Assembly (NCBI RefSeq): GCF_016082275.1
Contig: NZ_MOWM01000032.1
Span: 1-56,521 of the forward strand
DNA length: 56,521 nucleotides
Reading direction: 5' to 3'
Origin: Variovorax sp. E3
GTDB lineage: Bacteria; Pseudomonadota; Gammaproteobacteria; Burkholderiales; Burkholderiaceae_C
Shown here: positions 10,000 to 20,912 of the stretch, in pieces
Layout of the letters: each line of letters opens with the position of its first letter
How positions within the stretch are numbered: the first letter of the stretch is position 1
The notes under the pieces: generated by a model
Database searches by the model: none
Seen by the model: only the letters and a program-made list of their open reading frames with translations
Told to the model about the DNA's origin: nothing
Translations under genes and position numbers: made by a program

Positions 10000-10748
10000 A
10001 GAGCGTTCGAACGGTTGCCTCCGAGACCGGCATTTCCAAGACCAGTGTGCAGCGCTACTTCCAACTCTTCGGGCTGCAACCTCATCGCAGCGAAGGCTTC
10101 AAACTCTCAACCGCCCCTTTCTTCATCGAGAAGCTGCGCGACGTGGTCGGCCTGTACCTGAGCCCGCCGGAGAACGCGCTGGTGCTCTGCGTGGACGAGA
10201 AGAGCCGGTGCCAGGCGCTTGAACGCACGCAACCGATGTTGCCCATGGAATTGGGCTACGTGGAAGGCGTGACGCACGACTACAAGCGCCACGGAACGAC
10301 CACTCTGTTCGCCGCCTTGAATGTCCTTAACAGCGCCGTGCTCGCCACCTGCAAGCCGCGTCATCGACATCAAGAGTTCCTGGGCTTCTTGCGCGAGATC
10401 GACAAAGCGGTGCCGCCCGAGTTGGACATCCACTGCATCGTCGACAACTACGCCACCCACAGTCATCCGACGACCAAGGCTTGGCTCGCAAGCCGGTCTC
10501 GCTGGCACTTGCACTTCATCCCGACCTACAGTTCATGGCTCAACCAGGTCGAGCGATTCTTCGCGCTGATTACGGACAAGGCCATTCGCCGCGGCTCATT
10601 CACCAGCGTCAAACAACTCGTGCAGCGCATCGATCATTTCGTGACGCATCACAACGCGAATTGCCAGCCTTTTCGTTGGACTGCCACCGCTGATTCGATC
10701 CTCGAAAAGCTGCGTCGACTTGGTTCACGTATCAGCGGGACAGCAAAC
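9790..10748 (+). mobile_element. IS630-family element, 5' end deleted
   Basis: The transposase starts inside its DNA-binding domain at about 9790, reads across the amber codon at 9999-10001 (MH-stop-SVRTVASETGISKTSVQRYF), and continues to 10751. The catalytic domain is complete: LVLCVDEKSRCQALER, then HCIVDNYATHSHPTTK, and HFIPTYSSWLNQVERFFALI with the DDE Asp, Asp and Glu. The right end CAGCGGGACAGCAAAC is followed by TA (10749-10750), the usual IS630 target, so the outer boundary is probably there. The left end is lost at the IS5 junction. Confidence 0.7.
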
Positions 10749-10751
10749 TAG
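10047..10751 (+). pseudogene. IS630-family transposase, catalytic part
   Basis: A 234-residue frame that is the continuation of the chimeric frame past the amber codon at 9999. It has the three DDE blocks of IS630/mariner-type transposases. Without the N-terminal helix-turn-helix region in the same product it should not transpose. Could be expressed from an internal start, but nothing suggests this. Confidence 0.8.
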
Positions 10752-10820
10752 CACAGCGTATGCCCAGGATGTTTCTCAACGCCCGAGCCTCGAATCGATA
10801 CTTTTCCAAGCGGTTTCCCT
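10743..10820. repeat. diverged direct repeat, copy 1 (about 75 bases)
   Basis: The segment from GCAAACTAGCACAGCG through GATGTTTCTCAACGCCCG to CTTTTCCAAGCGGTTTCCC recurs at 49234-49307 with roughly 85 percent identity by eye, in the same orientation. On the minus strand both read RLEKY-x-F-x-ARALRNI. The function is unknown. It lies immediately right of the IS630 end. Confidence 0.6.
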
Positions 10821-10993
10821 CATGACGTCAGCATATAAAACGCCGCCGCAGACCAAGACGTATCACGCCGGGATTTCGTTCCCCCGGCCGTCGCTGTGGC
10901 AATCGTGACATTACCTACCGTATTTGAGAGCAACAGCGATGCTGATCGATTCATTGAGAACATGAAGGTGCGATTCGCCCAGTTCGGGCTGTG

Positions 10994-11587
10994 TCAGCCT
11001 TTGTCTGGGGCGCTACGTCCGCGCGTTTCGATTGCGTGGGTTCTATCGAGGAAGCGCCGGCTCGCGGTCAGGATTTCCTTGCGCGTCCGATCGGTTTCGA
11101 CGGCACGCGCTAGCACCAATGCCCCCACACACTGAGCGATGAGCGCCCAGGCCGCATCCGGATCACCGCCGACCCGTTCGATCCAGCTCTTTTGAGTGCG
11201 CTTGAGCCCGCGCTCGACCACCGCCTTGACCTCGGGACCGGAACGCGCGATCTCCGAACCCAGCGTGGGCAAGACACACCCGACCTCCGGATGCAGCGCG
11301 TGGAAGGTGCTCAGGTAATTGCGAAGGCAGTTCGCGACATGCTCATCGGATGCATTTTCATCACAGGCCAGCATATTGCCGCTGTTCTCGATTTCTTCAG
11401 CCACCATCGCCTCGAACAGCGCCTGTTTCGAGGGGAAATGGCTGTAGAAGGCCCCTCCTGTCAAGCCGACCGCCGACATCAGAGCATCGACGCCGTTGGC
11501 TTCGAACCCACCCCGCTTCGCGATCGCCCGACTGCTATCGAGCAGCTTCCGGCGCGTTTCTTCCTTGTGTGTAATTGGATACCGCAT
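10994..11587 (-). CDS. TetR-family transcriptional repressor (likely local regulator)
   Basis: 197 residues from the Met at 11587 (MRYPITHKEETRRKLLD). The N-terminal TetR helix-turn-helix is clear: AIAKRGGFEANGVDALMSAV, then LTGGAFYSHFPSKQALFEAM. The C-terminal half holds CVLPTLGSEIARSGPEV, seen in TetR proteins of the AcrR group. It is divergent from the FadD-like gene at 12024, and the spacer carries an inverted repeat (11636-11660) that recurs upstream of other operons in the cluster. A close paralogue at 20913 is broken. It is therefore the best candidate for the regulon repressor, probably released by an acyl-CoA or the substrate acid (inference). Confidence 0.88.
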   Translation of the reverse strand: MRYPITHKEETRRKLLDSSRAIAKRGGFEANGVDALMSAVGLTGGAFYSHFPSKQALFEAMVAEEIENSGNMLACDENASDEHVANCLRNYLSTFHALHPEVGCVLPTLGSEIARSGPEVKAVVERGLKRTQKSWIERVGGDPDAAWALIAQCVGALVLARAVETDRTRKEILTASRRFLDRTHAIETRGRSAPDKG

Positions 11588-11635
11588 CGAAAAACCTCGA
11601 CGATTCTCTTGTTGACATGGCGCGAACATTAGCAT

Positions 11636-11660
11636 AACTTTCGTTTGGTTAACGATAGTT
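11636..11660. promoter_or_regulatory. TetR-type operator, AACTTTCGTT-N5-AACGATAGTT
   Basis: Inverted repeat AACTTTCGTT (11636-11645), five-base spacer, AACGATAGTT (11651-11660), one mismatch between the arms. It lies 49 bases upstream of the TetR start and in the shared spacer with the FadD-like gene. The same arm-N5-arm design is found at 20840, 21600 and 32826. The rest of the 11661-12023 spacer shows no gene I can support. Confidence 0.65.
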
Positions 11661-12023
11661 TATTAATTGAAGTCCCCAAATCGTGAAGTCCGCGGCCTGT
11701 TCTCTAGGTGTTGAAGGTCCTGATGCAATCGCTCACCCAAACATCGTTGCCGAATGGGCAGGTGCGGAGAACGGTTCGCACCAGGCCTGCTCGTCTCCAG
11801 TCCGCGAGGCAGGAAGCTGGAGGCCCATCCGCGTGGCGAAATGCAGTGCCGATGACCTTCAACGATGAGGAACTGTTTCGGGCAAAACCCGGCTCGAATC
11901 CACCGGCCATGGCGTCGCCATGAACCCTCGGTACTGGCGCACCGGCCAATCGGCCGCCTAAGAACACGCGCGCGTTTACGACAGCGTGCCGCCGCCCCGC
12001 AAAAAATCCATTGGGAGACAACC

Positions 12024-13144
12024 ATGCACGCTAAACCCTGGCACTCGTCCTATCCGGCAGAGCTCGCCCATGACATAGAACTGCCGGACGATGCCAATCT
12101 GGTCTCGACCCTGGAGCAGTCGTTCGAGCGCCATCGCGACAACGACGCTGTATCGTGCCTGGGCGACAAGCTGACGTACGCGCGGCTGGACGAGCACTCC
12201 CGCAGCTTGACCATCTTCCTTCGGCAATTGGGCTTGAGCACGGGCGATCGCGTCGCCCTGTTGTTGCCCAACTGCTTGGCCTACCAGATATCGCTGGCCG
12301 GCATCCTACGCGCCGGCATGACAGTCGTAACCGTCAATCCTATGTACACACCCTGCGAGGTCGAGCACCAATTACGCGACGCTGGTGCACGAAGCGTCAT
12401 CGTGCTGGAGGCCCTGATTCCACGGGTCCTGAAGTGCCTGCCGAACGCCGCGGTCGAGCACATCATCACCGCGCAAATCCTCGGTGCGCCCGGCTCGACT
12501 GGACGCGCGTTTCCATCTGACACGCAGGCGACGGGTACGACGAAGCTCCAGCCTGTCCCCTTGGATATCGCTCTCGCGGTGGGTGCGGCGTCGTTGTTCG
12601 AGCCCGTACGCCTTCGTCCGACCGACATCTCATTCCTCAAGTACACCGGTGGAACCACTGGCGTCTCGAAAGGCGCGATCCTGACGCATCGCAACATGAC
12701 GGCCAGCCTCGCGCAGATGTTGTCCTGGACGCGACTCCACCTCCGGGACCAGATGTCGTCCACGGTTTCCCCTCTGCCCCCATACCACATCTATCCACTG
12801 GCAGTGACCATCGCAACTATGGCGCTGGGCTTCGAGAACCGTCTGATTCCGGATCTTCGCGACACCGGCATCCGTGATAGCGGAGCTCCGCCGCCGGCCC
12901 TTCGCGATGCTGATCGGGGTCAACACGCTCTTCGTTTCGCTGGTGGATCACCCGGACCTTGCCAAAGTGGATTTCTCCGCGACGCGCCTTGTGGTTGGCG
13001 CCGGCGCATCGGTACAGCGCGCAGTAGCGGGGCGCCGCGTACAAGGTGCCGCGCCACGTCACGCTGATCGATGCACTGCCGAAGTCTGCTATCGGACAGA
13101 TCCTGCGCAAGGATCTTCGACAAAAACCTGTGACGCCTGCGTAG
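12024..13144 (+). pseudogene. FadD-like acyl-CoA ligase, frameshift and large internal deletion
   Basis: Begins MHAKPWHSSYPAELAHDIEL, with GGGAGA as ribosome site. It carries the AMP-binding P-loop (YTGGTTGVSKGAILTH) and the following PLPPYHIYPLAV block. The frame slips near 12880 (DTGIRDSG; expected VIAELRRRPFAMLIGVN follows in the next frame). After GAGASVQRAVAG (about 13033) the sequence jumps to YKVPRHVTLIDALPKSAIGQ and ends. About 200 residues are missing, including the acceptor Thr/Glu motif, the GD-x-R hinge and most of the C-terminal lid. Such ligases activate fatty or similar acids with ATP and CoA. This copy cannot be active. The second copy at 34001 is similar at the N-terminus. 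Confidence 0.85.
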
Positions 13145-13306
13145 CCATCGAGGCCCCTCATCCTTGTCCTTCAGGACCTCATCCACAACACCACCCCATC
13201 TGGTCTCGCGCGGCGACCGGACCGTGCGCCGGGGTCGACGCGTCGACCATGGCGGCTCACCCGTGAGCCTCGAGCCACTCCAGTTTCATCTCAACCGAGA
13301 ATTTAC

Positions 13307-15426
13307 ATGTCAGATACCCAAGTCAGAGTCCCCGTTGTGCAATCGCGCGTAGTCGACGCCATCCAGGTGATTCGCATCCACAACCCGCCGGTCAATGCAC
13401 TGAGCGTTAACGTGCGCCAAGGCCTGCTCGACGCGATCGAGGCCGCGCAGACCGATGCCAACGTCGCAGTCGTTCTGATCGTCGGTGAGGGACGCAGCTT
13501 CATTGCCGGCGCAGACATCCGGGAGTTTGGTGGCCCGCCTCAACCGCCAGCCCTCCCTGATGTTTGCGACCTGATCGAGGCATCCAGCAAGCCCGTCGTG
13601 GCCGCCATCCACGGCGCGGCGTTGGGCGGCGGGCTGGAGGTCGCCCTTGCGGCCCACTACCGCATTGCGCTGTCCGATGCAAAGCTTGGGCTGCCCGAAG
13701 TGCTGCTGGGGCTCTTGCCCGGCGGCGGCGGAACCCAGCGCACCCCTCGCGTTATCGGCGCGAAGGCTGCCCTCGATCTGATGCTCAGCGGACGGCACAT
13801 CGGCGCCGAAGAGGCGCTTTCGCTGGGGCTGGTCGACCGCATCGGCACAGGAGACGCAACCGAGCTCGGACTCGCCTATGCGCGCGAACTGGTGGCCAGC
13901 CACGCGCCGGTTCGCCGCAGTCGCGACGGCAAGGCGTTGCAGGACCGCGAAGCTTCGCAAGCGACCATTGATGCCGCTTCCAGCGATTCCTTGAAGCGGG
14001 CCAAGGGCCTTTTCTCCCCACTCAAAGTGATCGAGGCAGTACAGGCCGCGCTCGACCAGTCGTTCGACGAAGGCCTTGCGCTGGAGCGCACCCTTTTCTT
14101 GGAATGTCTGGCAAGCCCGCAACATGCGTCCTTGGTCCACGCATTCTTCGCTGAACGCGAAGTCCTGAAGGCGCCGGAGACCCGCAGTGCGAAGCCACGC
14201 ATCATCGCAAGCGTCGGCGTTATCGGGGGCGGCACGATGGGGGCCGGCATCGCCGTGTCCGTGCTTGACGCTGGCTTGCCGGTGACGATGATTGAACGCG
14301 ACGAGGCATCGCTGGCCCGCGGCAAGGCCCACGTGGAAAAGGTGTACGCCGGACTCGTCGCGAGAGGCCGGATCACCGCTGAAGCCATGAACGCCGTCAT
14401 GGCGCGGTTTGGTGGCAGCATCGCCTATGACGCGCTCGCCGAAGTCGATCTCGTGATCGAGGCGGTTTTCGAGGAGATCGCTGTCAAGAAGGCCGTCTTT
14501 GCCGAATTGGACCTCGTGTGCAAGCCAGGCGCTGTGCTCGCCACCAATACGTCCTACCTCGACATCGACGAGATCGCGGCCAGCATTTCGCGGCCGTCGG
14601 ATGTACTGGGCCTGCACTTCTTCTCACCCGCCAACATCATGAAATTGCTGGAGATCGTGGTCCCGGCCAAGGTCAGTGCTGACGTGGTCGCGACGGCTTC
14701 GAACTGGCGAAGAAGCTCAAGAAGGTACCGGTTCGTGCCGGCGTCTGTGACGGCTTCATCGGCAACCGCATCCTCGCGGTGTACATCGAAGCCGCCGCGC
14801 ACATGGTGGAAGATGGCGCCTCGCCCTACCAGATCGATCAAGCCGTGCGTGAGTTCGGTTTTCCGATAGGTCCTTTTCAGATGGCCGACTTGGCGGGCGG
14901 CGATATTGGCTGGGCGACCCGAAAGCGCAAGGCTGCGACGCGCGACCCGCGCGAGCGCTACGTACAGATCGCCGACCGCCTTTGCGAGCGAGGTTGGTTC
15001 GGCCAGAAGACCGGTCGCGGCTACTACCTGTACCCCGAAGGGGCCAGAATTGGTCAGCCTGACCCCGAGGTTCTGGCGATCATCGAGGCTGAGCGCAAAC
15101 GCGTGGGCCTCACACCCCGCGCCTTCACGAATCAGCAGATCGTGCGGCGCTACATGGCCGCGATGATCAACGAGGGAGCCAATGTCGTGCACGCAGGCAT
15201 TGCGCTTCGGCCGCTCGACGTCGACGTGACCTTTCTGTCAGGCTATGGCTTCCCACGGTACCGAGGCGGACCCATGAAGTACGCCGACCTGATCGGTCTC
15301 GCCAACGTGCTGTCCAGTCTGCGCGAATTCGCCGAACAGGACGCTTTCTTCTGGCAGCCCTCCCCGTTGCTTGTCGATCTGGTGCTGCGAGAGAGTGATT
15401 TCGCCAGCCTCAATCGAACCGCATGA
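13307..15426 (+). pseudogene. FadB/FadJ-type enoyl-CoA hydratase / 3-hydroxyacyl-CoA dehydrogenase, one frameshift
   Basis: Bifunctional beta-oxidation enzyme of about 706 residues if the frame is restored. The N-terminal crotonase domain has the oxyanion loops SFIAGADIREFGG and AIHGAALGGGLEVALAAHYR, and Glu in LPEVLLGLLPGGGGTQR. From about residue 300 a dehydrogenase Rossmann fold starts at VGVIGGGTMGAGIA, with HFFSPANIMKLLEIV carrying the catalytic His. The frame slips near 14695 (VVATA; then FELAKKLKKVPVRAGVCDGF in the next frame) and ends ESDFASLNRTA. A single base restores it. It follows the broken FadD and so belonged to the same catabolic operon. Confidence 0.88.
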
Positions 15427-15945
15427 ACGCGCAAACGCCGAGTTCCCGCCTCGGTGCGGCGGTCGTGCTGTCATTGACCTGAAGGACAACCAACGTTGTG
15501 TGCAAGAGGCAACGCGGCGTGGAGGGGCACGACCTGCACGATGTGGCCCCATCTCAGAAGGGGATGAGGTCAGGTTGTGGCCATTGCTGGGCCGACATGG
15601 TCGGGTGTCACCGCAACGCCGCTCCCGATCGACTGCTCGAGATCCGCCAAGACAAAACATCGTGGCTTTGCCCTGCCGCCGCCCCCGCCTTGGCGATTGA
15701 CCGGGAACAGGGCCCGTACGGCTGCCAGAACCATCGAGCAACAGCAAATGGCCAACGATTGGATCTCGGGCGGCAACGCCCTCCCTCTCTCTGAAGTCGA
15801 GAATCGAGAGCGTGGAGCCTCGATTCTGGATCCAGCGGTGGAAGACCTCTTGACGCTCTGACATGCGCGAACTGGCTCCGTGCACGACGCCTTGGGCGTC
15901 TGTGCAATTCCCTCGCTGCACAGCAGCACATCAAGAACCTGAACC
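15427..15945. other. 519-base gap without a supportable gene
   Basis: Several overlapping frames exist on both strands but none looks like a known family, has a good ribosome site, or continues a neighbour. It may hold a decayed gene. Nothing further can be said. Confidence 0.4.
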
Positions 15946-16654
15946 ATGAAGCTCCAGAGCGCCACAGTTCTCATCACCGGTGCCAACCGCGGCATCGGTC
16001 TCGCGTTCGCGCGCGCCGCTCTCTTGCGCGGCGCCCGGAAGGTCTACGCCGGGGCGCGAGATCCCACGTCCGAGACTCTGCCAGGCGTCGATGTCGTCCA
16101 GCTGGACGTCACACGGCCGGAGGACATTGCGGCGGCCGAGCAGCGGTGTGGCGACCTAACTTTGCTGATCAACAACGCCGGCGTGGCCATCCTCGGCGGG
16201 TTCCTTTTCGGAAGGCAGCGTCGACGCTGCACGTGTCCAGCTCGAGATCAACTTTTTCGGTCCCCTGCAACTGACCAAGGCATTCGCTCCCACGCTGGCG
16301 GCGAATGGGGGTGCGCCATACTGAATGTGTTGTCGATCGCGACCTGGGTCAGCTCCCCGCGTCTGGCCACCCAATCCGCGAGCAAGTCCGCGGCATGGGG
16401 CGCTTATCAACGCACTTCGCCATGAACTGCGCTGACAAGGCACGCAAGTTCTGGGAATGCATGTGAGCTTCGTGGATGCCGACCTGACGCGGGGGATGGA
16501 CATGCCCAAGTCTGCGCCCCATGTCGTCGTAGACCGCACGTTCGATGCGCTGGAGGCCGGGGCGGAAGAAGTGCTGGCGGACGACATGGCCAGCCAGATC
16601 AAGGCCGGTCTGACTGAAGACCCGAGTATCTATCTCGTGCCTCCCCGTGTGTAA
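15946..16654 (+). pseudogene. short-chain dehydrogenase/reductase, several lesions
   Basis: Starts MKLQSATVLITGANRGIG with the classical TGxxxGIG cofactor site, then LLINNAGVAILGGFL. The frame slips near 16205 (next frame: EGSVDAARVQLEINFFG), again near 16310 (GAILNVLSIATWVSS), and near 16395, after which LINALRHELR is followed by an in-frame TGA, then QGTQVLGMHVSFVDAD to the end at 16654. The expected Ser-Tyr-Lys region is partly present. SDRs of this sort oxidise or reduce a hydroxyl/keto intermediate; which one is not clear. At least four lesions, so a true pseudogene is likely. Confidence 0.8.
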
Positions 16655-16889
16655 ATGTTAGGCGGAGCAAAACCCCGACCAGGACGCACTTCTCCTGCGA
16701 TCGGCGCGGATTCCTGGTGCGCTTCGGGACTGGAGCTCTGGGGCGCGCGGACCATCGGTACTGCGGTGCTCCGCCGTACGGCCAACCTGCGCCCTGAACC
16801 GTTTTCCGCTCGCCATCGTCGGGCCTCGAGCCTTCGCTGCATCGACGGACTAGGCTTCCACTAGTACGCCAAGAGGCAGGTCACTCTAT

Positions 16890-16915
16890 AGTTAAATGAT
16901 CGTTTAGTCAAAGGC
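16890..16915. promoter_or_regulatory. operator-like half site upstream of ligase gene
   Basis: AGTTAAATGATCGTTTAGTC contains GATCGTT (16898-16904), one arm of the cluster repeat, with a weak second arm (AAAGGC) five bases on. It lies about 140 bases upstream of the start at 17049. The remainder of 16655-17048 holds no gene I can support. Confidence 0.35.
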
Positions 16916-17048
16916 GACATCCATCGCTTCTCCTGCCCACCTGAACTGAGATTCTTTATCGGGGCCGTCTCACAACCGCCGAATGCGCGTTCGTCCAGCT
17001 CATTCCCAGCATCGCACCAAGTCCGCAGCACCGCCCAAGGAAACGCCA

Positions 17049-18904
17049 ATGTCGCTCTTCACAGAACACCCCCTTCGCACGTTGGAGGACATCGTTGCAT
17101 TCGAGAACGAGAAGCCCTTCAGCGACCGCGTCAGAGCGCGCAGCGTTCATGACGTCTTCAAGGAGAGCGCCGCCCGCTTCCCAACCCGCGTGGCCGTTTC
17201 CATGCTCTGGGGCAGCGCCGCGGATGAGGCGGAACGGGGTCTCATCACGTACCCCGCGTTGCTGGATGGCATCAATCGGGCCGCCAACCTGTTCGCCGAC
17301 ATCGGCGGCGAGAACCCCGGCGTCGCCTACTTGCTGCCAAATCTGATCGAGACCTTCTATACCCTGTGGGGCGCGGAAACCGCTGGATTCGCTGTGCCGA
17401 TCAATTTCCTACTGGGCGCCGAGCACATTGCGGACATCGTCCGCACATCGAGCGTCAAGATCCTGGTGGCCCTCGGTCCCCATCCTCAACTCAACATCTG
17501 GGAAAAGGCCTTGGCGGTCAAGGCGGCAGTGCCGAGTGTCACTCTGCTGCAGGTTTCCCTGCCAGGCGGACCGGTCGGCGATTTCACGACTGCGCTGCGC
17601 GAACAGGATGGCTCCCACCTCACCTTCGGCGAGGCGCGAAAAGATGATCAGATTGCCGCTTACTTCCATACCGGAGGTACCACCGGGGCACCCAAGCTAG
17701 TGGCCCATACGCATCGCAACCAGCTCGTCGCCGCGTTCGGCGCTGCCGTGATGCTCGAGTACAGCGAGACCGATGTCCTGCCCCATGGATTGCCGATGTT
17801 CCATGTCGCCGCGACGATCTCGAACGGGCTCGCCCCTCACATGTGCGGGGCCAAGCTCTTGATCATGACACCGGCTGGGATGCGCGATCCCGGCGTCGTG
17901 AAGAACTTCTGGCAGACGACCCAACGCCATCGGGCGACCATCCTCGGCGGCGTACCAACTTCGTTGGCCGCGCTGCTGAACGTTCCGGTGGACGCCGACA
18001 TCTCCTCGGCGAGGGCGAGCTTCGTCGGCGCAGCGCCGACACCTCACGCCGTTGCCCAGCGGTTCGAGGCCCACACGGGAACCCGGCTGCACGAGATCTT
18101 CGGCATGACCGAGGCCGGAGGACTGATCGCGATCGCACCGACAGCGGTAGAACCCGTCTTGGGCTCGGTGGGCTTTCGTCTGCCCTACACACAAGCGACG
18201 GTCCACAGAATTCTGGCCGGCGGTGCGGTCGGAGAGGTGTGCCCACACCAAGAGGTCGGGCTCCTCGTAGTGACCGGCCCGACGGTGACGCCAGGGTATC
18301 TGGGCGATGTCGGCGATCCCGACGCGATCAGGCCCGGGTACCTCAACACCGGCGACTTGGCTTACACCGACGAGGAGGGACGCCTCTTCATCGCAGGTCG
18401 CGCCAAGGACCTGATCATCCGCAGCGGCCACAACATCGACCCTCGCATGATCGAGGATGCGCTGCAATCCCATCCCCAGGTGCACATGGCCGCCTCCGTC
18501 GCCAGCCGGATGTTTACGCGGGTGAGCTGCCGGTCTGCTATGTCGCCCTCAAGCCGAATGCCCAGGTCACCCTGGAGGAGCTGCGACATTACGCCGAGGA
18601 ACATATTGCGGAACGGCCGGCGTGGCCCAAGCACATCTATCTCGTGGATGCCATTCCGATGACTGGCGTCGGGAAGATCTTCAAAGTGGAGCTGCGCTGC
18701 GACGCGGTAAGCCGCCTGGTCACCCCCATCGTGGCGGAGGTGATCGGCTCGCCCGACGCCACGATCATGGTTCAAGCGGGTGGCCGAAGGGGCATGACGG
18801 TCAACATCCAGTTGCCGGCAGGCCTCGAGGCGAAACGAAAACTGGTCGCGACCGCACTCGAGAGCTACCTCTTCGACTGCACGGTCACTACAACTCCGGC
18901 ATGA
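17049..18904 (+). pseudogene. AMP-forming acyl-CoA synthetase, one frameshift near the C-terminus
   Basis: About 618 residues if repaired. Start MSLFTEHPLRTLED at 17049. The P-loop reads FHTGGTTGAPKLVAHTHRN, the acceptor motif EIFGMTEAGG, and the hinge LNTGDLAYTDEEGRLFIAGR, followed by AKDLIIRSGHNIDP. At about 18505 the frame slips: the reading expected from relatives, VAQPDVYAGELP, would need one extra C in GTCGCCAGCC. The continuation has the catalytic-Lys region PMTGVGKIFKVEL, then an extra C-terminal stretch to the stop at 18904. Of a different subfamily from the FadD copies. The single clean slip makes sequencing error plausible. Confidence 0.85.
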
Positions 18905-19088
18905 ACGCGCTGCAGTTTCTCGTCCCTCGTCCCCCGGCCGGCCCCGCAGCGGCCGTCGGCATAGCGCATGCAGATCGACTCCGGAGGGGCTGGCAATTGT
19001 CCCGATGGCGCTCGATCACTTTCAAGGCATCGGGCCGCGAGGTTCCACTCTCACCCTACATCTACCCCATTGCCCGAGAGTCCACCTT

Positions 19089-19729
19089 ATGAGCGTCATC
19101 GATTTCTATTTCGACTTTCTTTCCCCTTACGGCTACCTGGCGGCGGCGCGCATCGAGAGCGTGGCAGCCCGCCACGGACGCGCGGTCAGGTGGCGACCCT
19201 TTCGACTCGGCGTGGCTGTTGTCAAGGTGATGGGGTTGCGCCCCAACATGGAGACCCCATTAAAGGCTCCCTACATCCTGCGCGACATCGCTCGGCTCGC
19301 TAAGGTGTTGGACCTTCCACTTGCGCCGCCGCCAGGCCTGCCCAATCCCTTACCCCCAGCCCAACTTTTCTACGCCGCACCGGAAGCACGGCACCAGAAC
19401 TGGCCAAGGCGCTATTTCGGGCCCACTGGGCGGAGGGACACGACATCGGCGATCTGGCGAATCTGGTTCGCATCGCGTCCGCCTTCGGCATGACGGCGGA
19501 GGAGGTCGAAGCGGCGGTGAAGTCGTCGCAAACACGGCAAGCGCTGACCGACCAGACCAACGAGGCGCTGTCGCGAGGCGTTTTCGGCTCGCCAACCTTC
19601 GTCGTTGACGAGGAACTCTTCTGGGGAGTGGACCGCCTCTGGCTGCTGGAGCACTACCTGGCCAACGGCGGCAGTTACCAGGCTCGTTCGACGGCAGATC
19701 AAGTCCGGCAAGTTGGCGCACTGCGGTAG
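19089..19729 (+). pseudogene. DsbA-family / 2-hydroxychromene-2-carboxylate isomerase-like, one frameshift
   Basis: Starts MSVIDFYFDFLSPYGYLAAARIE, the typical N-terminus of the HCCA isomerase group: a thioredoxin fold with an inserted helical domain and Ser (FLSPYGY) instead of the DsbA CxxC. The frame slips in 19350-19385, then ELAKALFRAHWAEGHDIGD and GVFGSPTFVVDEELFWGVDR complete the fold. Members isomerise chromene carboxylates or act as glutathione-dependent enzymes in aromatic or polycyclic catabolism. Within this cluster the substrate is unknown. A second, also broken, family member lies at 33345. Confidence 0.82.
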
Positions 19730-20003
19730 CAGAATGGCCAATCCGTTCACTAGGACGATTCCGCGCGGGCAAGGTCGCGGGCGACGATCAGGTGCGTTCA
19801 CTTCCTGATTCAACGAAGAGCCGAAGTCCACCCGGCTGAAGGACAGCGCAAGCTGCATTCAATCTGCCGAGGTCCGCAACCGATCGCACGCAAAGGAAAG
19901 GCGTCAACATCTGGCCACAGCGTCTCAGCGCCCAGAGCCAGCCTTTCAGGCGTCATGTTGGACGCTCGCCGAGCCGATGTATCCCCACAACCGACTTGGC
20001 CGG

Positions 20004-20438
20004 CTACGCGTTCCCCAAGCGGACCAGCACTTCGTCGATCAGCGTATGCAGCGCTAGGACGCGTTCGCGGCCGAGGCGTTCATCGAGCTTCATCTGCGCA
20101 ATCCTCCAGTAGCCGCTAGCTTCCTGCTGCTTGAGCCGACCATCCGGGGTGATGAATACGCAGCGGCTTCGATTGTCCTTGCCGGGGCCGACGGTTATCC
20201 AGCCGGCGGCCCGCAAAGGACGCAGATTGCGACTCAAGGTCGAGGCGGCCATTCTCATGGAGACCGCCAGGTCGCCGGGGCGCGGGCACCCCATCACCAG
20301 CATCTGGCAGAGCACCGAGTACTGGGTGGTCTTGATGCCCACAGCCGACAGCTCCGCGTCAAAGTGACGTGATACACAGCGCGTCAACTGGCGCACCCTC
20401 GATTCGGTGCAAGCCCCCAGATCAACGCGGAGGGCCAT
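20004..20438 (-). CDS. MarR-family transcriptional regulator
   Basis: 144 residues from the Met at 20438 (MALRVDLGACTESRVRQL); the frame is open for 18 more codons. Winged helix-turn-helix seen in GIKTTQYSVLCQML, RPGDLAVSMRMAASTLSRNL and the wing PGKDNRSRCVFITPDGR. MarR proteins are dimeric repressors that respond to aromatic or acidic ligands. It stands alone on the minus strand between broken catabolic genes, so its target may be an adjoining promoter. Intact. Confidence 0.85.
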   Translation of the reverse strand: MALRVDLGACTESRVRQLTRCVSRHFDAELSAVGIKTTQYSVLCQMLVMGCPRPGDLAVSMRMAASTLSRNLRPLRAAGWITVGPGKDNRSRCVFITPDGRLKQQEASGYWRIAQMKLDERLGRERVLALHTLIDEVLVRLGNA

Positions 20439-20838
20439 TGCGCTCTGACAACTGAAACTGTGCTCTCCCCGCCTCGGACGCCGAGAAGGCACGCTGCCCC
20501 AAACAGCCGGCGAGGCCGCGGCGTGGAGAGATGTCGCATCCAGGCGATGAGATGCTCACATCCACGCAGGTTGCACCACTTAAGGCCAGCCGACCACCGT
20601 TGCCCGCCTGCGTCGTAACCGACAATCGTTCGAACCGCATTCTTTGACTACCTCACTTCGTTCAACCGCTTCACGCCCAGCCCTCCGGCTTGCTCGCTCA
20701 CCATGGGTTCGACACGGGCCGCCGCCACCGGCTTCCACACGTACACACAACGCTCCGGTGCGCTGTACAGCCGTCTTTTCCCGGCACGGGCCTGCCGGCG
20801 AATGACTCATTGCCTTTAATCGACCCCGGCTCATTGCT
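20439..20838. other. 400-base gap without a supportable gene
   Basis: Apart from the promoter region of the TetR gene at its right edge I see no coding sequence with family resemblance and no clear terminator or repeat. Confidence 0.4.
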
Positions 20839-20839
20839 A

Positions 20840-20864
20840 AACTTTCGTTAGATTAACGAAAGGT
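20840..20864. promoter_or_regulatory. TetR-type operator, perfect 9-base arms
   Basis: CTTTCGTTA (20842-20850), GAT, TAACGAAAG (20854-20862) is a perfect inverted repeat. Written as AACTTTCGTT-N5-AACGAAAGGT it has the same layout as the site at 11636. It lies 50 bases before the TetR start at 20913, so the gene was probably autoregulated. Confidence 0.7.
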
Positions 20865-20912
20865 ATGCTATCGCTTAATAGATGTCAACGAGGACAAATC
20901 CCGAGGGTCAAC

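Noticed and set aside
15238..15921. Minus-strand frame of 227 codons
   Set aside because: It overlaps the end of FadB and shows no family resemblance or ribosome site.
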